Shown: in pieces, positions 36,145-44,536 of the stretch
Numbering within the stretch: position 1 is the stretch's first letter
Layout of the letters: each line of letters begins with the position of its first letter
Source: Tenacibaculum singaporense
GTDB taxonomy: Bacteria; Bacteroidota; Bacteroidia; Flavobacteriales; Flavobacteriaceae
Assembly (NCBI RefSeq): GCF_003867015.1
Contig: NZ_CP032548.1
Span: 1,989,001-2,053,000 of the forward strand
DNA length: 64,000 nt
Direction of reading: 5' to 3'
Position numbers and translations under genes: made by a program
The notes under the pieces: generated by a model
Database searches by the model: none
Told to the model about the DNA's origin: nothing
Seen by the model: only the letters and a program-made list of their open reading frames with translations

Positions 36145-39100
36145 TTATTTAGGAATATATCTTGAAAAACGTGTCATCTTCTCAGGAATACCAACCTCAA
36201 CTCTTTTAGGAGCTGCTTCTTGATGTGAATCAGACTGTTTCATATGATGTAACTTAGAAGCAATTAAATGTATGGTTTTAATAACATTTGGTGTTGCTTT
36301 AAAGTCTTTTTCTAGTTCATCTTCCGTTAAGCTTAATAAACTACGTTGTGCATCTTCCAATACAAATTGCTCGTTTAATAAATTATCGTGTGATAGTTTA
36401 TCTACGGCTGCATCTATTGTATTTTGAAGTCCTTTCTTTAACGCATGTTTAGCGGTTAAAACACCTTGTAATTCTTGTATGGTAGCTTTTAATAATGTTG
36501 CCTCTTGTTCTGGAGTAGGAGTAATACCCACCTGCATTTCTTCAGGGAAATTTGGATCATGCTGAACTCCTGGGCGCTTTTGAACCACCGCTAACTTATC
36601 AAAATACTTAATCATGCTATTAATTTGATTCGTATAGGTTGGTGCTTGACCATCTAAGGGAAGATTATCTAGCCAATCGGAACGGAAATTAAAGGCTTGA
36701 ATACGGGTTTCCTCTGATAAATTAGTATTCATCGTTTCTTTATAACGCTTTTCGTTTAAGATGTTATTCGGCACTCTCGCAGGCCAAAACGTTGGTAAAT
36801 ATGGATCGTATTCACTAGTGTATCCATCTCTACAACTAGCGGTATCTGTTTGCCAAGGAATCGCCATCCAACGAGTAATTCCCCCAGCTACTTGTCCGCC
36901 TAAAATAGGTCCTTTTGCCAATGGTAATATATCGTTATTCATCATTGGACCATAATACGTAGTATTAACAGGCGGTGTTTTAGGTGCATGTTTAATTCTA
37001 AAAGGAGCCATGTACATTCCAGATGAACGCATAGGCCACGTCATTTCACAACCAGGGTGAAAAGCATCAGCTAAACAAAACTCCATAGCTGCTTTAGTTA
37101 ACATATCTGGTTGTTCTGAAACAGGAAGTTCGTCTATCGTTGGTGGTTTAGGTACGTGCGGACATCCAGTCATGTCTACATAATCAGCATCAAAATCACC
37201 TTCAACCCACTGGTCTAAAAACTCTAATTGTAAGTCTGATAAGGTAGCATGTTGACGTACAGAGCCTGTGGAAGGAATGCTGATTGCATCACCATATAGC
37301 CAAGGCCATAGTTGAGGTGCTTCTGCTCCAGATACATCAAAACGACGGAAGTTGTTAGAAATCGTTCTTCGCATTTCCATATAAGCAGGTGATGGATTTC
37401 CTAATCGTTTAATCCATTCTTTTGTGGTGTAATCAAACTGACCTCCAAAACCAAAAGCTCCGGCAAAACCAGCATTTACCCACTGTAAATCAGTCATACG
37501 CTGGAAGATTGGTAAAATATCCTTGGTAAACGATGGTCTTACAGGACGCACCAACATTTTAGATTTCACAGCAACGTCGCGCATTAAATCCCACATCGTA
37601 CGTACCGATTTTTGCATCGGTGCATAATCTGGTGGAGCACAAATAACCCAGGCTGGGTCTACTTTTAATTTTGTTCCTTCGTATTCTACTTCCGCAGTAA
37701 CAGGTCCGTCCGAAATATCATCGTGCCAACCTTCGTTATTGGCAAATGTAATGGCTATATCACCATTGATGTTTTCCGATTTTCCGTGTCCTCCTAACAT
37801 GATTAGGCGTCCTTTTTCATCCGTACGCATTTCACCTAAGTATACTTTTTTTGAAAGAAACTCTCCTTCAAAGAAAGGGCCTTCGGTAACATTGGTTCCG
37901 GTAATAGATTTTGCACCTCCATCAATTAATAAAGAGTTACGGTCTTTTACATCAATATTACGTAACATAGAAGGAGGCATATCTGCTGCTTCGGGAATAT
38001 CTAAGGCAATGTTAAATTGATACCAAGACGATTTTTGATTAGCTAAATGGCTATGCCACGTAATTTTGGCATTTTCAGCAGTTAATTCCTTTACCGCTTT
38101 TCCAGCAGCATTGAATCCGTAGATTCTAAATTGTGCTGCTTGTCTTTTTAAGGCTCCTGTTTTATCTCGATACGCATACGGATCGGTTTGTGGTTCAGGA
38201 TTATCAACCAACGGACCGATAAAGTATTCGTTTTCACTATTTCCTACACGCATTACGCCAATAGGAGGGTAGATACCTGCTTTTACGATACAGTCACTAT
38301 TTTCATCGGTGTTACCTTCAAATTGAGGATTGATTTCTTTAGGTTCTTGTAGTTGTTGTCCGTTGGCTTGATGACGTGCTTCGGCACTTGCCGCATATAC
38401 TACTTTTCTTGCTTGCGCAATAGAACCTAAAGGCTCATGTTGAGGTAAGGTTCTCCAAATATTAAAGGCTAAGTTGCTTCCAAACTCCGCTTGACCAATA
38501 CTAGCCACATCTTGTTGAGGTAAATGTAATTTAGCAATACATATATACGGACTTTCTTCTGTGCTCCAAACTACCTGTGCATCATCTAAAGGCATGGTAG
38601 CATCGTTGGTACGCAATTGTATTTCGAAACGGAAGGTAGCTTCTTTGGTTAACAACCGTTGTTGTAAATCGATACCTAAATAATTATTATCGTTAAAAGG
38701 AGTTCCTTTGTAAGTGTCTTCAGGTACTAAACGATATTTTACAATTTGAGAATCACCTAATTTAAAAGGTAGAATTGCCCAGTAACTAGCGCTTAATACA
38801 CTAGCTTCTTCTTTGGTCATTGCTTTTAAAATACTAGCTAATTCAGGGTGTTTTGCTATGTATGAGTCGTAATCACGGTCAATAACACCAGCTGTGGTAA
38901 AGCTACACATTTGTTGTGCATCACGTGCAAAAAAACGGTCGATGTTTTGAAAGATAAAATCGGCATTGGTACCATCTCCTAATAGCTTAGGACCTTCTAC
39001 ACCAAAGAGTTTTAAACCGACTCCTAAAGTAGAATGTAAATCAGGAGAAGTGGGTCCCGTATCACTTGAAAAACGAACAGCACATTCGTAAGCGTCACCG

Positions 39101-39333
39101 GCAAAAATTCCGATTTTGAATTTTTCTTCGATGTCTTTGTTTACTACAAAACGACCGTAAGCGATACCGTGTTGTTTTCTAAATACAGCTCTCTCTGCAG
39201 GTTGTTGTCCGTTTTCAATACGGGTTTTTTGTCCCATTTCTACAAACATTTCTTTTAAACGTTGTGTAACTTGGGTAATGTCTCCATCGCAGTTCCAGCA
39301 TGATGAAGATTGATTTTGTGAGGGGTTTGTCAT
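36145..39333 (-). CDS. Fusion of catalase-like haem domain and LodA-type CTQ amino-acid oxidase
   Basis: At 1062 aa this is about one third longer than free-standing LodA proteins. Residues about 30-335 are catalase-like: R52...H55 in RKQHGIAYGRF match the distal histidine region, and R309-x3-Y313 matches the proximal RxxxY haem ligand. Residues about 345-980 are LodA-like (CIVKAGIYPPIGVMRVGNSE start). C762 in HPGCEMTWP and W827 in AIPWQTD are the expected cysteine tryptophylquinone pair, 65 apart, as in Marinomonas LodA (C516/W581). LodA enzymes oxidise amino acids (lysine or glycine) and release ammonia and H2O2. No signal peptide is seen; the N-terminus has SSSCWNCDGD. The C-terminal 80 residues are helical. 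Confidence 0.8.
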   Translation of the reverse strand: MTNPSQNQSSSCWNCDGDITQVTQRLKEMFVEMGQKTRIENGQQPAERAVFRKQHGIAYGRFVVNKDIEEKFKIGIFAGDAYECAVRFSSDTGPTSPDLHSTLGVGLKLFGVEGPKLLGDGTNADFIFQNIDRFFARDAQQMCSFTTAGVIDRDYDSYIAKHPELASILKAMTKEEASVLSASYWAILPFKLGDSQIVKYRLVPEDTYKGTPFNDNNYLGIDLQQRLLTKEATFRFEIQLRTNDATMPLDDAQVVWSTEESPYICIAKLHLPQQDVASIGQAEFGSNLAFNIWRTLPQHEPLGSIAQARKVVYAASAEARHQANGQQLQEPKEINPQFEGNTDENSDCIVKAGIYPPIGVMRVGNSENEYFIGPLVDNPEPQTDPYAYRDKTGALKRQAAQFRIYGFNAAGKAVKELTAENAKITWHSHLANQKSSWYQFNIALDIPEAADMPPSMLRNIDVKDRNSLLIDGGAKSITGTNVTEGPFFEGEFLSKKVYLGEMRTDEKGRLIMLGGHGKSENINGDIAITFANNEGWHDDISDGPVTAEVEYEGTKLKVDPAWVICAPPDYAPMQKSVRTMWDLMRDVAVKSKMLVRPVRPSFTKDILPIFQRMTDLQWVNAGFAGAFGFGGQFDYTTKEWIKRLGNPSPAYMEMRRTISNNFRRFDVSGAEAPQLWPWLYGDAISIPSTGSVRQHATLSDLQLEFLDQWVEGDFDADYVDMTGCPHVPKPPTIDELPVSEQPDMLTKAAMEFCLADAFHPGCEMTWPMRSSGMYMAPFRIKHAPKTPPVNTTYYGPMMNNDILPLAKGPILGGQVAGGITRWMAIPWQTDTASCRDGYTSEYDPYLPTFWPARVPNNILNEKRYKETMNTNLSEETRIQAFNFRSDWLDNLPLDGQAPTYTNQINSMIKYFDKLAVVQKRPGVQHDPNFPEEMQVGITPTPEQEATLLKATIQELQGVLTAKHALKKGLQNTIDAAVDKLSHDNLLNEQFVLEDAQRSLLSLTEDELEKDFKATPNVIKTIHLIASKLHHMKQSDSHQEAAPKRVEVGIPEKMTRFSRYIPK

Positions 39334-39751
39334 TTTTTGGTTAGTTTTAGTTTGACATTATATACCTTTAAAAATAAGGAATATAAGTTAGAATTGGTTT
39401 TAAGAAATTCTTAAGCGTTAGGTTTTTGAGTATTAGTTGTTGATATTTAGATTTGAGAGGACACTTATAAAACTCACCAATGTTAGTAACAATAGTAGTT
39501 GAGGGCTTTTTTAAACAATTAAGAAGAGAAGTTTTTATAGAATTAACGTATATGTTTTTGTAGCGTAGTTTGTTATTTGTACCTTCAAACTTTGAAAAAG
39601 CAAAAGTAATCCTTACTACATTCCTTTTATTTTTTTAATAGAGCTAAGAGTACACAACGTATAGGCGTAGAAGTGTATTATCGTGGTTTATGTGTTCGGA
39701 AACACAAAGTAATTGTAAAAAAGTAACTACTAAAAATCTAAATAAATAATT
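39334..39751. other. Intergenic region upstream of the LodA-fusion gene
   Basis: This 418-bp divergent gap should hold promoters for both neighbours, but I see no well-formed TTG/TAnnTTTG pair, no repeat and no convincing small gene. Confidence 0.4.
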
Positions 39752-40000
39752 ATGATAAAGACAGAAAAGAATAGGAAAGGGGTAATAGGTATTACCCGAC
39801 AAGCAAGTTTAATAGATAAGAATATTGGTTCATATAAAGAGCATTTTATAAACGAACATTTTGGATACACCGTAAAATTATCTAACGGAGCAATTCGTAT
39901 ACCAAGAAAAACCGCTGAGGATTATGAGGTTCAAAAAGGAATTGTTACTCCTGAAAGAATAAAAGAAATAGCTAAAACCTATACATATCAAGAGATATAA
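39752..40000 (+). CDS. Small hypothetical protein, 82 aa
   Basis: I do not recognise this basic, soluble 82-aa protein. It begins MIKTEKNRKGVIGITRQASL and has a central GYTVKLSNGAIRIP beta-like segment and a C-terminal helix. It has a proper ATG, coding-like composition and a strong terminator after it, so it is probably real. Function unknown. Confidence 0.6.
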   Translation: MIKTEKNRKGVIGITRQASLIDKNIGSYKEHFINEHFGYTVKLSNGAIRIPRKTAEDYEVQKGIVTPERIKEIAKTYTYQEI

Positions 40001-40023
40001 TTTATTTTAAAAGTTCGTTAAAT

Positions 40024-40054
40024 AAAAAACCACAACATTTTGTTGTGGTTTTTT
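40024..40054. terminator. Bidirectional terminator between the 82-aa gene and fumC
   Basis: A perfect 14-bp stem AAAAAACCACAACA / TGTTGTGGTTTTTT with a 3-nt loop lies between convergent genes, with T-tracts both ways. Confidence 0.9.
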
Positions 40055-40076
40055 TATCTCTATAAGTGAGTTTATA

Positions 40077-41477
40077 TTATTTTAAACTTCCAGTCATGTC
40101 TTCTGGTTTTACCCATTCGTCATATTGCTCTGGAGTTACATAGCCTAAACGTACCGCTTCTTCTTTTAAAGTAGTTCCGTTAGCATGTGCAGTGTTTGCA
40201 ATCTCAGCAGCTTTGTAATATCCAATTTTAGTATTTAATGCTGTAACTAACATTAGTGAGTTGTTTAGTAACTCAGTAATTCTTGTTTGGTTAGGCTCAA
40301 TACCAGCAGCACAGTTTACATCAAACGATACACAAGCGTCTCCAATTAATTGAGCCGATTGTAATACATTCGCTGCCATCATAGGTTTAAAAACGTTTAA
40401 TTCGTAGTGACCTTGTGTACCACCTACAGTTACCGCAACATCATTACCCATAACTTGTGCACAAACCATAGTCATAGCTTCTGCTTGTGTAGGGTTTACT
40501 TTTCCTGGCATAATAGAAGAACCTGGTTCGTTTGCAGGAATAATGATTTCTCCAATTCCTGAACGTGGTCCTGATGCCATTAAACGAATATCGTTAGCAA
40601 TTTTATTTAACGAAACGGCTAATTGTTTTAAGGCTCCATGTGTCTCAACTAAAGCATCGTGTGCAGCTAAAGCTTCAAATTTATTTTCAGCAGTTACAAA
40701 AGGTAATTCTGTAAATTCAGCAATATATTTAGCAACTAATACATCGTAACCAGCTGGTGTATTTAATCCTGTTCCAACAGCAGTTCCTCCTAAAGCCAAT
40801 TGAGCTAAGTGTGCTAAAGTATTTTTTAACGCTTTTAATCCGAAGTTTAATTGTGCTACATATCCAGAAAACTCTTGTCCTAAGGTTAGGGGAGTAGCAT
40901 CCATTAAGTGCGTACGACCAATTTTAACTACATCTTTAAAAGCTTCAGCTTTTGCTTGTAAGGTATCACGTAATTGCTCTACACCAGGAATAGTTACTTC
41001 TACAATTTTCTTGTAGGCTGCAATATGCATTCCTGTAGGGAACGTATCGTTAGATGATTGTGATTTATTTACATCATCATTTGGTTGAATAGTTTTTTCA
41101 CCTTCACCAATTACATTTCCTGCTATTTCGTGTGCACGGTTCGCAATTACTTCATTTACATTCATATTAGACTGCGTACCAGAACCTGTTTGCCAGATTA
41201 CTAACGGGAATTGGTCGTCGTGCTTTCCAGCTAAAATTTCATCACATACTTGTGCGATTAAATCACGTTTTTCAGTAGCTAATACACCTAATTCTGCATT
41301 AGTGTAAGCTGCTGCTTTTTTTAAGTATGCAAACCCGTATACTACTTCTAATGGCATAGAGGCAGCAGGACCAATTTTAAAGTTATTACGAGAACGCTCG
41401 GTTTGTGCTCCCCAATATTTATCAGCTGGAACTTCTACTTGTCCCATTGTATCTTTCTCAATTCTATATTTTGTCAT
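40077..41477 (-). CDS. fumC: Fumarate hydratase class II
   Basis: An iron-free fumarase of the aspartase/fumarase superfamily that interconverts fumarate and malate in the TCA cycle. The [19 protein letters not shown] signature loop with its catalytic Ser, [19 protein letters not shown] and [10 protein letters not shown] are all present. The start at 41477 ([12 protein letters not shown]) gives 466 aa, the usual length; the longer frame from 41516 would run through the candidate promoter box. Monocistronic. Confidence 0.95.
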   Translation of the reverse strand: MTKYRIEKDTMGQVEVPADKYWGAQTERSRNNFKIGPAASMPLEVVYGFAYLKKAAAYTNAELGVLATEKRDLIAQVCDEILAGKHDDQFPLVIWQTGSGTQSNMNVNEVIANRAHEIAGNVIGEGEKTIQPNDDVNKSQSSNDTFPTGMHIAAYKKIVEVTIPGVEQLRDTLQAKAEAFKDVVKIGRTHLMDATPLTLGQEFSGYVAQLNFGLKALKNTLAHLAQLALGGTAVGTGLNTPAGYDVLVAKYIAEFTELPFVTAENKFEALAAHDALVETHGALKQLAVSLNKIANDIRLMASGPRSGIGEIIIPANEPGSSIMPGKVNPTQAEAMTMVCAQVMGNDVAVTVGGTQGHYELNVFKPMMAANVLQSAQLIGDACVSFDVNCAAGIEPNQTRITELLNNSLMLVTALNTKIGYYKAAEIANTAHANGTTLKEEAVRLGYVTPEQYDEWVKPEDMTGSLK

Positions 41478-41513
41478 TTGGAATGATTTAAAATGCTTAA
41501 AATTAATGATGTC

Positions 41514-41521
41514 CAAAATTA
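41514..41521 (-). promoter_or_regulatory. Candidate -7 box of fumC
   Basis: Minus-strand TAATTTTG fits TAnnTTTG and lies about 37 bp upstream of the chosen fumC start. No clear TTG at the right distance. Confidence 0.35.
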
Positions 41522-41563
41522 CAAATTCTAATAGTTTTTAATAGTGATTTTTATTAGATTTTA

Positions 41564-41594
41564 TTGGAGGAAAAGAAAAATAGTTATAATTTTG
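41564..41594 (+). promoter_or_regulatory. Promoter of the 58-aa membrane protein gene
   Basis: TTG at 41564-41566, 20 nt, then TAATTTTG at 41587-41594 is a good flavobacterial promoter, 28 bp upstream of the ATG at 41623. Confidence 0.7.
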
Positions 41595-41622
41595 TGGCAT
41601 AACAATTATTAATAAGAAACAA

Positions 41623-41799
41623 ATGTTAGATTTTTCAGAATTCTCAGGATTGGTATTATTCATGTTTATTTTTACAGCTGGATTTTGGCTGTTAATTTTC
41701 TTATTAACATTTGTAGTTCCTTACTGGATTGGTGGAACTATCTGGGAAAACATGAAGTTAAAGAGAGAAGCTAAGAAAGCTGCTGAGGAAGGTAAGTAA
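41623..41799 (+). CDS. Small membrane protein, 58 aa
   Basis: A short gene beginning MLDFSEFSGLVLFMFIFTAG, then a second hydrophobic stretch ending FVVPYWIGGTIWENMK, and a charged tail KLKREAKKAAEEGK. It probably spans the membrane once or twice, with the lysine/glutamate tail in the cytoplasm. It has its own promoter and a perfect terminator, which strongly supports a real, independently expressed gene. I do not recognise the family, and the function is unknown. Confidence 0.78.
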   Translation: MLDFSEFSGLVLFMFIFTAGFWLLIFLLTFVVPYWIGGTIWENMKLKREAKKAAEEGK

Positions 41800-41821
41800 G
41801 CTTTTTATTAAAATATATTTT

Positions 41822-41848
41822 AAAAACCACGCTAATTGCGTGGTTTTT
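41822..41848 (+). terminator. Terminator of the 58-aa membrane protein gene
   Basis: A perfect 11-bp stem AAAAACCACGC / GCGTGGTTTTT with a 5-nt loop, followed by T, 22 bp after the stop. Confidence 0.9.
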
Positions 41849-41907
41849 TTATGATTTAGTTTTAGTGTTTAGGGAGACTTTAATCTGATTTAATCCTTAG
41901 AGTAAAT

Positions 41908-41938
41908 AAAAAAGAGAGCTATTATAGCTCTCTTTTTT
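41908..41938 (-). terminator. Terminator of the outer-membrane receptor gene
   Basis: A perfect 13-bp stem AAAAAAGAGAGCT / AGCTCTCTTTTTT with a 5-nt loop, 24 bp past the minus-strand stop. Confidence 0.88.
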
Positions 41939-41962
41939 ATTAAGTTTTATAATGTTTAAGAA

Positions 41963-44410
41963 TTAAAAACCTTCACCGCCTCCGTCAAAGTCACCATTAC
42001 GACCTGAGCGTTCACGTTTTTTCTTCTGATTAAATCTATAAGTAAAGCTTAATGTAATTTGACGTTCTCTCCACTGAAATTCTTGATAAGACATTACTCT
42101 AGCTGTATTCGTATAGCTCTTTCTTTTACGCTCATTAAATAAATCGCTAACGTTTAACACTAATGAGGCCTTGTCTTTGAATATATCTTTACTGAATGCT
42201 AAGTTAGTAACAAAAATACCTTCTCTACTACCTTGTGCATCATCTTGTGGTCCTCGATACATAATACGTGTTTGCCATTCAATTTTTGCAGGTAAAGTAA
42301 TTCTTGAGTTAAAACGAGCAAACCAACTGCTACTATTTACTTCAGGTAAAGACTCAGTTTCGGTTACTAGATCACCATTGATAGGATTAGTATAAGAATA
42401 AGTGTAGTCGAAAGCATCTGTTCTAAACTTAAAGTAGTTAAAAGTTGCTGATAAACGAGCCCACTTTGCAGGATTATAGTTTGTTGTTAATTCAAAACCG
42501 TAACGATCTTCATCATTTAAGTTTAAGAACTGACGTACAAAAACATTTCCTTTATCTCTTGTTTCAATTCTAGAAACAGGTCTGATTAAATCAGTTGAAA
42601 ATTGATAGTATAATGAAGAGTTTAAGGTTACTTTACTAACTCTTGTAGTATACCCTAAGTCGAAAGAACTAGTGTATGTTGGGTTTAAATCTGGATTTCC
42701 TTTAAATACGTAAGTGTCTGAACTACGTGTTTCGAATGGGTTTAAAAACCAGTGACGTGGTCTTCGTAATCTACGCGCGTATCCTAAAGTTAAGTTATCT
42801 GTTTCACTGAATTCATATCCTAAATTAACGGTTGGGAACCATTCAGTATAGTTTTTATCAGAAAACTCACCTGTATTTAAGACTTCTAAGTCAACATCAG
42901 TATATTCAGCACGTAAACCTAACAAGTAAGAGAATTTATCTATTTTACTACCATATTGAGCATAGTATGCATAAATGTATTGTTTAAAATCAATAGCATT
43001 GGAAGGATCGAAATCAAAAGGTTGCCCATTTTCATCACGAACTCTAAAATCAGAAGTTAAATCCTGTAAATCTGCTTTATGACCTAATTCTAACTGGCTT
43101 TTTTCTCCTAAAGGAAGCACATAGTCTATTTGTAATAACCTGTTTTTAGATTTGGTAACTTGACTATTTTGTTCAGCTAAAATGTTATTGTTGGTAATGT
43201 CAGCAAGCTCATCCTCTTCATTTTCGCTATATTGTAAATCAATGATTAATTTTTGCCCCTTATCATCAATATTATTGGTATAGTTTAATGAATATTGAAT
43301 ATCTATATCATCTTCGGTTTCGGTTTCTACTCTTTTCAAACTTCTTATAGGGTCGTTAGCAGGAGAGAAAACATCGGTATTGTTAGTAGCAATGTCTTTA
43401 CCGTCGTTATTTCTATAAAAAACGGTTCCAGTAAGAGAACTTTTGTCATTCAAATAGTATTCCATTCCAAAAGAACCATTAAAACTTTTGTTTTTTCGGT
43501 CGTATTCTCTTTTTTCTATACTTAAACTATCAATAACTCCATCAGTTAAGTATGTGAAGTCGCTAAAAGCATTTCCTGGTCCTTTTCTGTAAGAGTATCC
43601 AAGATTAGAAAAAATATTGAATTTTTTTGTACGGTAGTTTAAGTTACTACTTATTCTATATAAATCAGGGTTACCAACTGAAAAGTTAAGAGAACCATTA
43701 AAACCTCTTACTTTTCCTTTTCTAAGAATAATATTTAAAATACCAGCTGTACCTTCAGCGTCGTAACGAGCAGAGGGAGAAGTGATAACTTCCACTTTTT
43801 CAATAGCATCAGCAGGTAAATTACGTAAAGCATCTGTACCACTTAAACCAACTAAAGCAGAAGGTTTTCCGTCAATTAAAATACGTACATTTTCATTACC
43901 TCGTAAGCTTACAGCTCCTTCAGCATCTACATTTACTGATGGTACGTTATCTAAAACATCAGAGGCATTACCACCTTTTACTGTCATATCTTTTCCAACG
44001 TTGTATATCTTTTTGTCTAAGCGTATTTCAACAGTAGATTTTTCTGCAATAACTTCAACTTCTTCTAATGTTTCAGCGTCTTCAGATAGTAAAATAGTTC
44101 CTAAGCTTTTATTTTCAGTTAAATTATGATTTCCTAAACTTTTAGTTTTAAAGCCTATAAATTCAACCTTTATATCATATGTACCAGATGAAGCATCTAT
44201 AGAGAAACTTCCGTTAGCATCAGTAACTCCTCCAATAATTTGTTGTGTGTTAGTATTTGTTAGTACTAAGGTTGCGTACTCTAAAGGTTGTTTAGAGTTT
44301 GTTTCTAATACTTTACCAGTTAGGGTAATTTTAGAAGCGATACCTTTTGTAGTACGTTGTGCAACAGCTGTAAAACTAATTAGTAAAATAAGTAGTGTAA
44401 TTTTCTTCAT
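41963..44410 (-). CDS. Outer-membrane beta-barrel protein, TonB-dependent receptor type
   Basis: An 815-aa outer-membrane protein. A signal peptide (1-17, ending TAVAQ) is followed by a carboxypeptidase-regulatory-like beta domain (about 28-110, GKVLETNSKQPLEYATLVL), a plug domain (about 125-230, IRLDKKIYNVGKDM, SVSLRGNENVRILIDGKP-like) and a large barrel of the OMP_b-brl_3 family. The C-terminus is Gly/Arg-rich (RSGRNGDFDGGGEGF). The ligand is unknown; no SusD partner is adjacent. Some members of this family transport siderophores or peptides. Confidence 0.88.
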   Translation of the reverse strand: MKKITLLILLISFTAVAQRTTKGIASKITLTGKVLETNSKQPLEYATLVLTNTNTQQIIGGVTDANGSFSIDASSGTYDIKVEFIGFKTKSLGNHNLTENKSLGTILLSEDAETLEEVEVIAEKSTVEIRLDKKIYNVGKDMTVKGGNASDVLDNVPSVNVDAEGAVSLRGNENVRILIDGKPSALVGLSGTDALRNLPADAIEKVEVITSPSARYDAEGTAGILNIILRKGKVRGFNGSLNFSVGNPDLYRISSNLNYRTKKFNIFSNLGYSYRKGPGNAFSDFTYLTDGVIDSLSIEKREYDRKNKSFNGSFGMEYYLNDKSSLTGTVFYRNNDGKDIATNNTDVFSPANDPIRSLKRVETETEDDIDIQYSLNYTNNIDDKGQKLIIDLQYSENEEDELADITNNNILAEQNSQVTKSKNRLLQIDYVLPLGEKSQLELGHKADLQDLTSDFRVRDENGQPFDFDPSNAIDFKQYIYAYYAQYGSKIDKFSYLLGLRAEYTDVDLEVLNTGEFSDKNYTEWFPTVNLGYEFSETDNLTLGYARRLRRPRHWFLNPFETRSSDTYVFKGNPDLNPTYTSSFDLGYTTRVSKVTLNSSLYYQFSTDLIRPVSRIETRDKGNVFVRQFLNLNDEDRYGFELTTNYNPAKWARLSATFNYFKFRTDAFDYTYSYTNPINGDLVTETESLPEVNSSSWFARFNSRITLPAKIEWQTRIMYRGPQDDAQGSREGIFVTNLAFSKDIFKDKASLVLNVSDLFNERKRKSYTNTARVMSYQEFQWRERQITLSFTYRFNQKKKRERSGRNGDFDGGGEGF

Positions 44411-44490
44411 TATGTTGATTTATAAAGCTTGTTTGACCGCAAATTTCCCCAAAGGTTTAACGGGGTTTAGTTAAAAGAATGTTAAATAAA

Positions 44491-44516
44491 AAAAGGGTGC
44501 TAAAAAGCACCCTTTT
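44491..44516 (-). terminator. Terminator of yidC
   Basis: A perfect 11-bp stem AAAAGGGTGCT / AGCACCCTTTT with a 4-nt loop, 20 bp past the yidC stop, with a T-run on the minus strand. Confidence 0.88.
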
Positions 44517-44536
44517 CATTAAAAATATACAGAAAA

